Positions 28,554-35,674 of a DNA stretch of 64,000 nucleotides are shown here, in pieces. Origin of the DNA: Paenimyroides baculatum (GTDB lineage Bacteria > Bacteroidota > Bacteroidia > Flavobacteriales > Flavobacteriaceae); NCBI RefSeq assembly GCF_008629655.1, contig NZ_VWSG01000001.1:448709-512708 (forward strand). Reading direction: 5' to 3'. The first letter of the stretch is position 1, and every line of letters begins with the position of its first letter. Below the pieces are notes generated by a model that saw only the letters and a program-made list of their open reading frames with translations, was not told the DNA's origin and did no database searches. The position numbers and the translations under genes were made by a program.

Positions 28554-29234
28554 TTATTCTCTATCCAACAAATCGGGTCGGCGGTTTTGTGTGTGTTCGT
28601 AGGCTTTTTCTTCGCGCCATTTTTCAATTTCAGGGAAATTCCCACTCAACAGAATATCAGGCACTTTCCATCCGTTGTATTCAGCCGGACGTGTATAAAT
28701 TGGCGGAGCCAGTAAATTATCCTGAAAACTGTCGGTTAGGGCAGAAGTTTCGTTAGAAAGTACACCGGGAATCAACCTGATAATGGCATCGCATAAAACG
28801 GCAGCACCCAATTCACCGCCCGATAGAACATAATCGCCAATAGAAATTTCTCTTGTAATAAAATGATCGCGCACACGTTGGTCAACTCCTTTGTAATGTC
28901 CGCAAAGAATAATAATATTTTCAACCATAGACATGCTGTTAGCAATTTGCTGATTCAGCGTTTCGCCATCGGGTGTCATGTAAATGATTTCATCGTAAGT
29001 ACGTTCGGCTTTCAGTTTGGTAATACATTTGTCAATCGGCTCAATACTCATAACCATTCCTGCACCGCCGCCAAATTGGTAATCGTCAACATTTTTATGC
29101 TTATTGGTACTGTAATCTCTTAAATTGTGAAAATGAACTTCCACCAAACCTTTCGCAATGGCTCTTTTTAAAATCGATGCTTCAAACGGACTTCTAATCA
29201 ATTCGGGTAAAACAGTTATAATATCAATACGCAT
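28554..29234 (-). CDS. trmD: tRNA (guanine37-N1)-methyltransferase
   Basis: 226 residues. Adds the N1-methyl of G37 next to the anticodon of tRNAs reading CNN codons, using S-adenosylmethionine, and so prevents +1 frameshifting. [56 protein letters not shown] and the C-terminal [20 protein letters not shown] form the deep-trefoil knot and substrate lid. Own promoter 16 bases upstream. Confidence 0.98.
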   Translation of the reverse strand: MRIDIITVLPELIRSPFEASILKRAIAKGLVEVHFHNLRDYSTNKHKNVDDYQFGGGAGMVMSIEPIDKCITKLKAERTYDEIIYMTPDGETLNQQIANSMSMVENIIILCGHYKGVDQRVRDHFITREISIGDYVLSGGELGAAVLCDAIIRLIPGVLSNETSALTDSFQDNLLAPPIYTRPAEYNGWKVPDILLSGNFPEIEKWREEKAYEHTQNRRPDLLDRE

Positions 29235-29250
29235 AAAAAAATATTTGCTG

Positions 29251-29258
29251 CAAAATTA
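29251..29258 (-). promoter_or_regulatory. -7 element TAATTTTG of trmD
   Basis: Minus-strand TAATTTTG fits TAnnTTTG with 16 bases to the trmD start. It is divergent from the plus-strand element at 29296-29303. Confidence 0.55.
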
Positions 29259-29295
29259 CACAACATTATTAATATGTTTTGTTTTTTAAAACAAG

Positions 29296-29303
29296 TATCT
29301 TTG
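29296..29303 (+). promoter_or_regulatory. -7 element TATCTTTG of the first GKCHL protein
   Basis: TATCTTTG fits TAnnTTTG and ends four bases before the GTG start, which predicts an mRNA that begins at or next to the start codon. Confidence 0.55.
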
Positions 29304-29307
29304 CCTT

Positions 29308-29685
29308 GTGAAAAAAATCATTGTCATATTTGCACTTTTTATGTTGGTAAAACCAATAATTCCGCTGTTGGAATATGTGGTTTTTTACGATTACATTAAA
29401 AACGAACTTTGTGTAAATAAAAACAATAAGGCAATGCACTGCGATGGAAAATGTCATTTAAAGAAGGAATTGGCAAAGGCATCGGAAGGTTCTGAAAAGC
29501 AGGATAAAAATTCGAGTCGGAATTTTTCGGTGGAAAGCAATGTAGTTTTCTTTCAAGATTTTTTCAGTTTAAAATGGAATCTTTCCCCTAAAAAAAATAA
29601 TCAAAACAGCAATTTTTACTACAGCAATTTATACTGCCATGCACTTTCTTTGGCGGTGTTTAAACCACCCGTTTATTTAGGTTAA
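29308..29685 (+). CDS. Small GKCHL-motif protein, copy 1
   Basis: 125 residues, GTG start. A hydrophobic N-terminus (IIVIFALFMLVKPIIPLLEY) acts as a signal anchor, then YDYIKNELCVNK, with Cys35, Cys45, Cys49 and His50 in the motif C-x9-C-x3-CH-LKKEL. A second hydrophobic segment is absent; the C-terminus is aromatic. It shares this layout, residue for residue at the cysteines, with the gene at 30659. Small proteins with this motif occur in Bacteroidota. The three cysteines and one histidine suggest copper or another soft metal, or a redox role, but no function is established. The ATG at 29341 would lose the hydrophobic start and is less likely. Confidence 0.7.
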   Translation: MKKIIVIFALFMLVKPIIPLLEYVVFYDYIKNELCVNKNNKAMHCDGKCHLKKELAKASEGSEKQDKNSSRNFSVESNVVFFQDFFSLKWNLSPKKNNQNSNFYYSNLYCHALSLAVFKPPVYLG

Positions 29686-29721
29686 TATAGTTTTATCAGT
29701 ATTAATCAATTTAAATAAAAT

Positions 29722-30579
29722 ATGCAAATAGGAAACTTACCTGTTTGTACTATTGACGTATTTGGTAATCACGCAAACGGTTTTTTTGCAGGCACTTTGC
29801 ACGAAGTTGCCTCAAATTCTATTTTTCAAGAGTTTCACCAAAACAGCTTTTTTATGGTTTTAATCATAGAACATGCTGTGGGTACCCTTGTTTTAGATAA
29901 CGAAACCAATGCAGCAGGCAGTTTGCAAATTGCCGTTATAAAACCCAATAGTATAAACAAACTACATTTTAATGCAGGTTACAAAGGAAAGGTGATCTGC
30001 TTTACCGAAGAATTTTTTTCGCTGCGATACAACGATAACATGTTAAACCAGTTTTCTGTTTTAGAAACTTCAGGCAGATCGGTTTTCTTGTTAAGTGAAG
30101 ATAATTTCTGCTCGGTGCAGAATATATTAGCTTTTACACAAAGCGAATTTTCTAACCAGAAAACAGATGCCCAGAAAGCATTACGGTCATACCTCAACAT
30201 CTTTTTAATTGAATTAGAGCGTAATTACAATCCGCTTAAAATTTCAAAATATCCTGGGTTTTCGAAAGAGAAAGCCCAAAAGTTTCAAAATTTGGTAAAG
30301 GTTGGTTACAAGCAGTTCAAATTACCGTCGTATTACGCAAATCAGCTGAATATAACCACAAACTATCTTAATAAAATAAGTAAGCAGTATTTTAGCGTTT
30401 CGTCTGGATTGTTGATAAGAAACCATTTGATTTTAGAATCAAAACGAATTTTACATTATACCAATCTTTCAATAGGCGAAGTGGCATTTGAACTGGGGTT
30501 TGAACATGTTTCGTATTTTGTTTCGTTCTTTAAAAAGCAAACAGGAAAAACGCCCGAACAGTTCCGTAAAAACACATGA
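29722..30579 (+). CDS. AraC-family transcriptional regulator
   Basis: 285 residues. N-terminal cupin-like ligand domain (about 1-150), then the AraC-type tandem helix-turn-helix at about 190-284 (YYANQLNITTNYLNKISKQYF, then LSIGEVAFELGFEHVSYFVSFFKKQTGKTPEQFR). No membrane segment. It lies 36 bases after copy 1 of the GKCHL protein and before copy 2, so it is a good candidate to control the metal-handling block that follows. Inducer unknown. Confidence 0.88.
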   Translation: MQIGNLPVCTIDVFGNHANGFFAGTLHEVASNSIFQEFHQNSFFMVLIIEHAVGTLVLDNETNAAGSLQIAVIKPNSINKLHFNAGYKGKVICFTEEFFSLRYNDNMLNQFSVLETSGRSVFLLSEDNFCSVQNILAFTQSEFSNQKTDAQKALRSYLNIFLIELERNYNPLKISKYPGFSKEKAQKFQNLVKVGYKQFKLPSYYANQLNITTNYLNKISKQYFSVSSGLLIRNHLILESKRILHYTNLSIGEVAFELGFEHVSYFVSFFKKQTGKTPEQFRKNT

Positions 30580-30658
30580 TGTTTTGTTTTTCAATCCAAT
30601 CATGTACATAATCGTTCCTTAATTTGGTGAATTTTAAAAACACCCGCAATTTTACAGC

Positions 30659-31021
30659 GTGAAAGCAGCAACCATTATATTATCTTTATTTATGTTTTTT
30701 AAACCGATACTTCCTGCAGTGGAGTATGTGGTTTTGTACGACTATATAAAGAATGAGCTTTGCGTAAACAAAAGCAAACCCGAACTGGAATGTAACGGTA
30801 AATGCCATCTTAAAAAAGAGCTTGCAAAAGCAGCTGCGGGTAACGAAAAAGAAAAAGTACATACGTTTTCTGTTGAAAGTTCTGTGGCATTTTGTGAAGC
30901 TGTTTATACCGATTTTTGTTTCATTTTGATAGACGATTTTCCCTTACAAAAACTTTTTTCTTACAATACAATCTACAGGTTTTGCTTTTCGCAACTTCTG
31001 TTTCGTCCACCTGTTTCTTAA
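30659..31021 (+). CDS. Small GKCHL-motif protein, copy 2
   Basis: 120 residues, GTG start. Hydrophobic N-terminus AATIILSLFMFFKPILPAVEY, then DYIKNELCVNK, with Cys35, Cys45, Cys49 and His50 exactly as in the copy at 29308 (ECNGKCHLKKELAKAAAG against HCDGKCHLKKELAKASEG). C-terminal third is unrelated apart from ending in a short aromatic stretch (RPPVS against KPPVYLG). Membrane-anchored, with the cysteines expected in the periplasm. Upstream -7 region is less clear than for copy 1. The pair, with an AraC regulator between them, opens the MbnP/MbnH-like locus. Confidence 0.7.
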   Translation: MKAATIILSLFMFFKPILPAVEYVVLYDYIKNELCVNKSKPELECNGKCHLKKELAKAAAGNEKEKVHTFSVESSVAFCEAVYTDFCFILIDDFPLQKLFSYNTIYRFCFSQLLFRPPVS

Positions 31022-31138
31022 TTACTTTTAAGTTATTACTCTTTAGTCAGTTTTTCCAGTATTTGGTTCTGCTGTCATAAAACGACTCTTTTTTTTCTAC
31101 AGAAAGAGCCATTACTAATACCTAAAATTTAATTAAAA

Positions 31139-31999
31139 ATGAAAAAAAATATACAAACATTCGCATGGTTATTCTCTGCGGGATCTTTATTCGTGGCTTG
31201 TAACAACGACGACAATTCTACTATAATTGAAGAAAATACGTTTGGTGCTGCCGAACTTTATTTTGATAATGGTGTTAACGGCGACAAACTTGTTTTGGGC
31301 AGTTCGTACAGCAATTCCAACAGTGAAACCCTAACAATTAACCGTTTTAACTACATTATAAGCAATATTGTGCTGATAAAGTCAGACGGAACCGAATATA
31401 TTTATCCTAAAGCAAAAAGCTATTTTATTATTAGCGAAGAAGCCGATCTGCACACTGTTCAATTAGAAAATATTCCGGCAGGCGATTATGTTAAGGTACG
31501 ATTTGGATTGGGTGTAGATCAGCAAAAATATCTGGAAGGCGAAACCGCACAACAGGAATTTTGGGATTATGCCGTGCAACACAACCTGACATGGACGTGG
31601 AGCACCGGATACCGTTTTATTAATTTCGAAGGAACTTTTAAACCGGCACACGCTGCCAAACACGAAGATCACGAAGAACCGGAAACGGGAACACCGGGAT
31701 TATTCAATTTCCAGATTCATCAGGGTAGCAACACGTCAACCGATAATTACCGCGAAATTACGTTGAATTTACCTACAACAGCGCGTATCAGACAAACCGA
31801 TAAACCAAGCATACATATAGTAGCCGATGCTAATAAAATTACCGATGGGCGAAATAAAATCCTTCTTCAAGATAATTTGAATGCTGCCGGTACAAACGCA
31901 AGCATTATGGGTGGAGAAAATCTTATTAAAATAGCCGAAAATACGCTGCAGATGTTCTTTGTAGATCATGTGCACAATGGTTCGGGTTCGCATCATTAA
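31139..31999 (+). CDS. MbnP-like copper-binding lipoprotein
   Basis: 286 residues. Lipoprotein signal ending FVAC (Cys21). Family pattern of MbnP (methanobactin-locus periplasmic protein): RFNYIISNIVLIKSDG, the VRFGLGVD segment, and W-rich WDYAVQHNLTWTWSTGYRFINFEGTF at about 141-166. A histidine-rich insert (HAAKHEDHEEPE) at about 171-182 and a C-terminal HVHNGSGSHH extend the usual core. In characterised MbnP the partner MbnH oxidises a tryptophan to kynurenine at the copper site; the partner is encoded next. Copper binding is inferred. Confidence 0.8.
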   Translation: MKKNIQTFAWLFSAGSLFVACNNDDNSTIIEENTFGAAELYFDNGVNGDKLVLGSSYSNSNSETLTINRFNYIISNIVLIKSDGTEYIYPKAKSYFIISEEADLHTVQLENIPAGDYVKVRFGLGVDQQKYLEGETAQQEFWDYAVQHNLTWTWSTGYRFINFEGTFKPAHAAKHEDHEEPETGTPGLFNFQIHQGSNTSTDNYREITLNLPTTARIRQTDKPSIHIVADANKITDGRNKILLQDNLNAAGTNASIMGGENLIKIAENTLQMFFVDHVHNGSGSHH

Positions 32000-32024
32000 A
32001 TCGTTAGTTAATTTACGTTTCTTC

Positions 32025-32061
32025 AGATATTTCGGGCAGATTTTTTTTGTCCGAAATACCT
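32025..32061 (+). promoter_or_regulatory. Stem-loop between the MbnP-like and MbnH-like genes
   Basis: AGATATTTCGGGC and GTCCGAAATACCT pair over 13 positions (one mismatch, one G-T) with an eight-T run in the loop. It may be an mRNA processing or stability element that sets relative expression, or a weak attenuator, as no TAnnTTTG is seen between the genes. Confidence 0.5.
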
Positions 32062-32078
32062 CTTTAATTTTTTATTTT

Positions 32079-33140
32079 ATGAATTTTAAAAAGATAAAAC
32101 GGATAGCAGGTTTAATGATGATTTTTGGATTGTTTTCTTGTACGTCAGATGATGTGTATGAAAGCATTCCGGCAGACAGCCTTTTTTCGTTAAAGATTCC
32201 ATCTAATTTCCCGCAGATAGCGCAGAATATCGATACTAATTTTCCTACACAGAATGGTGTAGCATTGGGTAGAAAACTGTTTTACGACGGCAGACTGTCA
32301 CGCGATAATTCTGTTTCATGTGCTTTTTGCCACGAACAACAAAGTGCTTTTACGCACCACGGACACGATTTAAGCCACGGAATTGATAATCTTACCGGCA
32401 AACGCAATGCACCTTCTGTTCAGAATATAATTTTTCAGAGCGAATATTTTTACGACGGAGCATCAAACAGCATTCAAATGTTGTCTATTGTTCCTATTCA
32501 TAATCCGCTGGAAATGGACGAAAGTCTTCCAACAATTGTTGAAAAATTAAAACAAGACGCACAATATGTTCAACTGTTTAGAGCAGCTTTCAGCAATGGT
32601 GAAGTAAGCTCGTCAAACGTTTTAAATGCCTTGGCCCAGTTTATGACCATAATGATTTCTGCCGATTCTAAATACGATAAATACATTCGAAATGAAGCCG
32701 GAGGTAATTTCGATCAGCAAGAATTAAAAGGATTGGATCTGTTTAAAAACAATTGTGCTTCGTGTCACGCGACCGATCTTTTTACCGATAACAGTTTTAG
32801 AAACAACGGATTACCACCAAATTCAAAATTGAACGATTTGGGTAGGGAAGAGGTTACCGGTTTTCGTACAGATCGCTACAAATTCAAAGTGCCAAGCCTG
32901 CGAAATATAGAATTGACTGCTCCTTACATGCATGACGGTCGCTTTGGATCTTTACAATCGGTACTCAATTTTTATTCGAACGGAGTGCAACATACAGAAA
33001 ATTTGGATCCGTTGTTGCAAAACAATTCCCACACAGGTATTCCGCTTACGCAGGAAGAAAAAGAAGCATTGATTGCTTTCTTAAAAACACTTACCGATTA
33101 CGACTTTGTAAAAAATCCTTTGTTTTACCATAAAACCTAA
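32079..33140 (+). CDS. Di-heme cytochrome c peroxidase, MbnH/MauG-like
   Basis: 353 residues from ATG 32079, where a lipoprotein signal (MIFGLFSC, Cys21) begins; the open frame runs further upstream but into the stem-loop. Two c-type heme sites CAFCH (81-85) and CASCH (226-230). NFPTQNGVALGRKLFYDGRLS is the usual start of the cytochrome c peroxidase/MauG fold, and KVPSLRNIELTAPYMHDGRF ends it. MbnH is a two-heme MauG-like enzyme that forms high-valent iron to modify MbnP, whereas CcpA types reduce peroxide. Pairing with an MbnP-like gene favours the former. Confidence 0.85.
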   Translation: MNFKKIKRIAGLMMIFGLFSCTSDDVYESIPADSLFSLKIPSNFPQIAQNIDTNFPTQNGVALGRKLFYDGRLSRDNSVSCAFCHEQQSAFTHHGHDLSHGIDNLTGKRNAPSVQNIIFQSEYFYDGASNSIQMLSIVPIHNPLEMDESLPTIVEKLKQDAQYVQLFRAAFSNGEVSSSNVLNALAQFMTIMISADSKYDKYIRNEAGGNFDQQELKGLDLFKNNCASCHATDLFTDNSFRNNGLPPNSKLNDLGREEVTGFRTDRYKFKVPSLRNIELTAPYMHDGRFGSLQSVLNFYSNGVQHTENLDPLLQNNSHTGIPLTQEEKEALIAFLKTLTDYDFVKNPLFYHKT

Positions 33141-33145
33141 ATAAA

Positions 33146-34102
33146 ATGAAAAAAATAATAATCCTTTTTTTACTAACGATACAATGTGCTCAGGCACAAT
33201 TCAATGCATTATTACCTAATGATGAGGTTGATCTGCCAAACGAATATTCTTATTTTTTTGACGATTGCGATGCCTGCGGATGTTCGGCAAGCGGCGGTAG
33301 TATGGGGTTTAATTCCATGTTAAGCGAGCAGTTTTTGGGTGTCCGTTACATGTATCAGCATTACAAAAGCAAAGACGGTGTTTTTAACAATTCGCCTTGG
33401 ATCGATGAAAATTTTAGTACTGCACAAATCTGGGGCAGAATTCCCGTAAACAAAAAAATAGAGGTAATGGTAATGGTTCCGTATCATTTTTTAAATCGGG
33501 AAAAAGCATCGGGAAATCAAACCTTAGATGGTATGGGCGATGTTACTGTTATGGCGTTTTACAACGTATTGCAAACAATGAACGATTCAGCTTCTTTTCA
33601 GCATAAAATTCTGATAGGTGCTGGAGTAAAGGCACCAACGGGAAAGTTCGATAATAAAAACAACGGCAGCGTTAATCCCAGTTTTCAGTTGGGAACCGGC
33701 AGTTGGGATTATAATGTTGCAGCCGAATACATTATTCGCAAAGATAAATGGGGTTTAAATTCTACATTGGGTTATATCGTAAAAACAGAAAACGATAAAA
33801 AATATCAATTTGGCAATCAGCTAAATTACGGTAGCACCATTTTTTACACAGCAGCGGTTAAAAATGTAAACATTGTGCCACAGTTGGGTGTTGCCGGCGA
33901 AACCTATCAACCAAATAAAGACTACAGTGAAGAAGTTCCTTACACAAAAGGCGATATTTTCTTTGGTAAAATAGGCGTAGAAATAGGTTATAAAAAGTTT
34001 TCTGCAGGTGTAAATGCCATGCTGCCTATTAATCAAAATTTAACCGGCGGACGTGTAGAAGCTGATTACCGTGTGGCTTTTAACATCAATTATATCCTTT
34101 AA
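33146..34102 (+). CDS. Outer-membrane beta-barrel protein with CxxCxC cluster
   Basis: 318 residues. Signal peptide (about 1-17, QAQ), then the cluster DDCDACGCSASGG with Cys41, Cys44 and Cys46, followed by amphipathic strands ending in an aromatic residue (NINYIL); it resembles the transporter/'phenol-degradation' barrel group. Spaced five bases after the di-heme protein and in one operon with it. The cysteine cluster facing the periplasm, beside an MbnP/MbnH pair, suggests metal capture or delivery at the outer membrane; the substrate is unknown. Confidence 0.72.
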   Translation: MKKIIILFLLTIQCAQAQFNALLPNDEVDLPNEYSYFFDDCDACGCSASGGSMGFNSMLSEQFLGVRYMYQHYKSKDGVFNNSPWIDENFSTAQIWGRIPVNKKIEVMVMVPYHFLNREKASGNQTLDGMGDVTVMAFYNVLQTMNDSASFQHKILIGAGVKAPTGKFDNKNNGSVNPSFQLGTGSWDYNVAAEYIIRKDKWGLNSTLGYIVKTENDKKYQFGNQLNYGSTIFYTAAVKNVNIVPQLGVAGETYQPNKDYSEEVPYTKGDIFFGKIGVEIGYKKFSAGVNAMLPINQNLTGGRVEADYRVAFNINYIL

Positions 34103-34116
34103 ACAGCATAAATTTA

Positions 34117-34124
34117 TATCTTTG
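34117..34124 (+). promoter_or_regulatory. -7 element TATCTTTG of the cyclophilin-FKBP gene
   Basis: TATCTTTG fits TAnnTTTG and ends 23 bases before ATG 34148. Confidence 0.55.
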
Positions 34125-34147
34125 TAACTTATTTTTTTAAGATTATT

Positions 34148-35080
34148 ATGGAAAACGGTATTTACGCAAAATTCTTTACGCCGAAAGGTGAAATAGTAGT
34201 AAAATTAACTCACGATAAAACTCCGGGTACAGTAGGAAACTTTGTTGCTTTAGCCGAAGGTGCTTTAGAAAACACTGCACGTACACTGGGAAAACCTTAT
34301 TACGATGGTTTAACTTTTCACCGAGTTATAAATGATTTTATGATACAAGGTGGTGATCCAACAGGAACAGGTTCTGGCGGTCCGGGTTATAAGTTCGATG
34401 ACGAGTTTCATCCGGAATTAAAACACGATACTCCTGGAATTCTTTCTATGGCAAACGCAGGTCCTGGCACAAATGGTTCGCAATTTTTCATTACACACAT
34501 TGCAACACCTTGGTTAGATAATAACCATACGGTTTTTGGACATGTTGTTGAAGGACAAGATGTTGTTGATGCAGTCGAACCAGGCGATAAAATGGATAAA
34601 GTTGAAATTATCCGTGTGGGTGATGAAGCTGAAAAATGGAATGCAGTTGAAGCTTTCAGAACTTTTGAAGGATCTCGCACTAAAAGATTATCAGACGAAA
34701 AAGCAAAAGTAGACGCAGAATTAGATAAAATTGCAGCGGGTTTTCAAAAAACCGATAGCGGTTTACGTTACCAATACATTCAAAAAGGATCAGGTAAACA
34801 AGCAACAAAAGGTAGTAAAGTGGCGGTTCATTACAAAGGACAGTTAACTAACGGACAAGTTTTTGATGATTCTTACAAGCGCAAACAACCAATTGAATTT
34901 AATGTAGGTGTTGGTCAGGTTATCGAAGGCTGGGACGAAGGAATTATGTTGTTAAATGTTGGCGATAAAGCCCGTTTTGTAATTCCATCGCATTTGGGTT
35001 ACGGATCGCGCGGTGCAGGTGGAGCAATTCCACCAAATGCAACATTAATTTTTGATGTAGAACTTGTAGACGTTAAATAA
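34148..35080 (+). CDS. Fused peptidyl-prolyl isomerase (cyclophilin + FKBP)
   Basis: 310 residues, no signal peptide, so cytoplasmic. The first 160 residues are a cyclophilin domain ([42 protein letters not shown]), and about 200-310 are an FKBP domain ([50 protein letters not shown]). A helical linker joins them (165-198). Both carry their active-site residues. Such dual immunophilin fusions act as folding helpers; both families normally come as separate proteins. Complete, own promoter. Confidence 0.93.
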   Translation: MENGIYAKFFTPKGEIVVKLTHDKTPGTVGNFVALAEGALENTARTLGKPYYDGLTFHRVINDFMIQGGDPTGTGSGGPGYKFDDEFHPELKHDTPGILSMANAGPGTNGSQFFITHIATPWLDNNHTVFGHVVEGQDVVDAVEPGDKMDKVEIIRVGDEAEKWNAVEAFRTFEGSRTKRLSDEKAKVDAELDKIAAGFQKTDSGLRYQYIQKGSGKQATKGSKVAVHYKGQLTNGQVFDDSYKRKQPIEFNVGVGQVIEGWDEGIMLLNVGDKARFVIPSHLGYGSRGAGGAIPPNATLIFDVELVDVK

Positions 35081-35086
35081 TATTGA

Positions 35087-35122
35087 AAATGCCTCTTATT
35101 TTAAGAGGTATTTTTATTTTTG
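35087..35122 (+). terminator. Terminator of the isomerase gene, overlapping the next promoter
   Basis: ATGCCTCTTA / TAAGAGGTAT stem, then T-rich run. The last bases (TATTTTTG, 35115-35122) also fit TAnnTTTG, and the next gene starts four bases later. Confidence 0.55.
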
Positions 35123-35126
35123 TGCT

Positions 35127-35672
35127 ATGAAGAAATTGTACACGATTATTTCGTTATTAACTGTAACTGCCGCAAGTGCACAAATTGGTGATGCCATTCA
35201 TTGTGGTTACGATTTTACAAGTTATATTGTTGTTAAACCTCACGAATACGGTAAAACCCAAACCATAAACGGTTTAAAAATGACGGTTTGTGATGAAAAT
35301 GGAAACGAAGTAATAAATAAAGATTTTAAGTTAAGTTGGAAAAACAATAATCAGCCTTTGAATTTTGTTCGAAACTATAAAATTGATTCAAAAAATAAGA
35401 AAATTGAAGGCTTTAACGAAGGAAAATGGTTTTACTATTTTGCAGATGATCATTATCTGGTAACGGTTGCGAATACCTTTAATGCCGACGATTATTATTT
35501 AAAGATCGAAGATATAGATGGCGAAGAAAACGGCGGACATTTTAAAACTTTTATGATGCAGTTGGCGCCATATAATATGTATATTCTTTGTACTTCTGAA
35601 GAAAAGCAGAAAGCCATGCAGTTTGGTCGCCGCATGAATAAACCTATCGACATAGTTTTAGAAAAGAAATAA
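35127..35672 (+). CDS. Hypothetical secreted protein
   Basis: 181 residues. Signal peptide MKKLYTIISLLTVTAASAQ, then a beta-rich body (HCGYDFTSYIVVKPHEYGKTQTI, DHYLVTVANTF) with two cysteines near the N-terminus and one late. It ends in a basic segment without a T9SS sorting domain. No family recognised. Its promoter element ends four bases before the ATG, so the message is probably leaderless. Convergent with the TPR-AraC gene two bases away, with no terminator between. Confidence 0.72.
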   Translation: MKKLYTIISLLTVTAASAQIGDAIHCGYDFTSYIVVKPHEYGKTQTINGLKMTVCDENGNEVINKDFKLSWKNNNQPLNFVRNYKIDSKNKKIEGFNEGKWFYYFADDHYLVTVANTFNADDYYLKIEDIDGEENGGHFKTFMMQLAPYNMYILCTSEEKQKAMQFGRRMNKPIDIVLEKK

Positions 35673-35674
35673 TC

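Noticed and set aside
28484..28645. N-terminal extension of the TraB/GumN protein by 54 residues
   Set aside because: It overlaps the 3' end of trmD and precedes a clean signal peptide at 28483; not used as start.
31968..32078. N-terminal extension of the di-heme protein
   Set aside because: Overlaps the end of the MbnP-like gene and the stem-loop; the lipoprotein signal begins at 32079.
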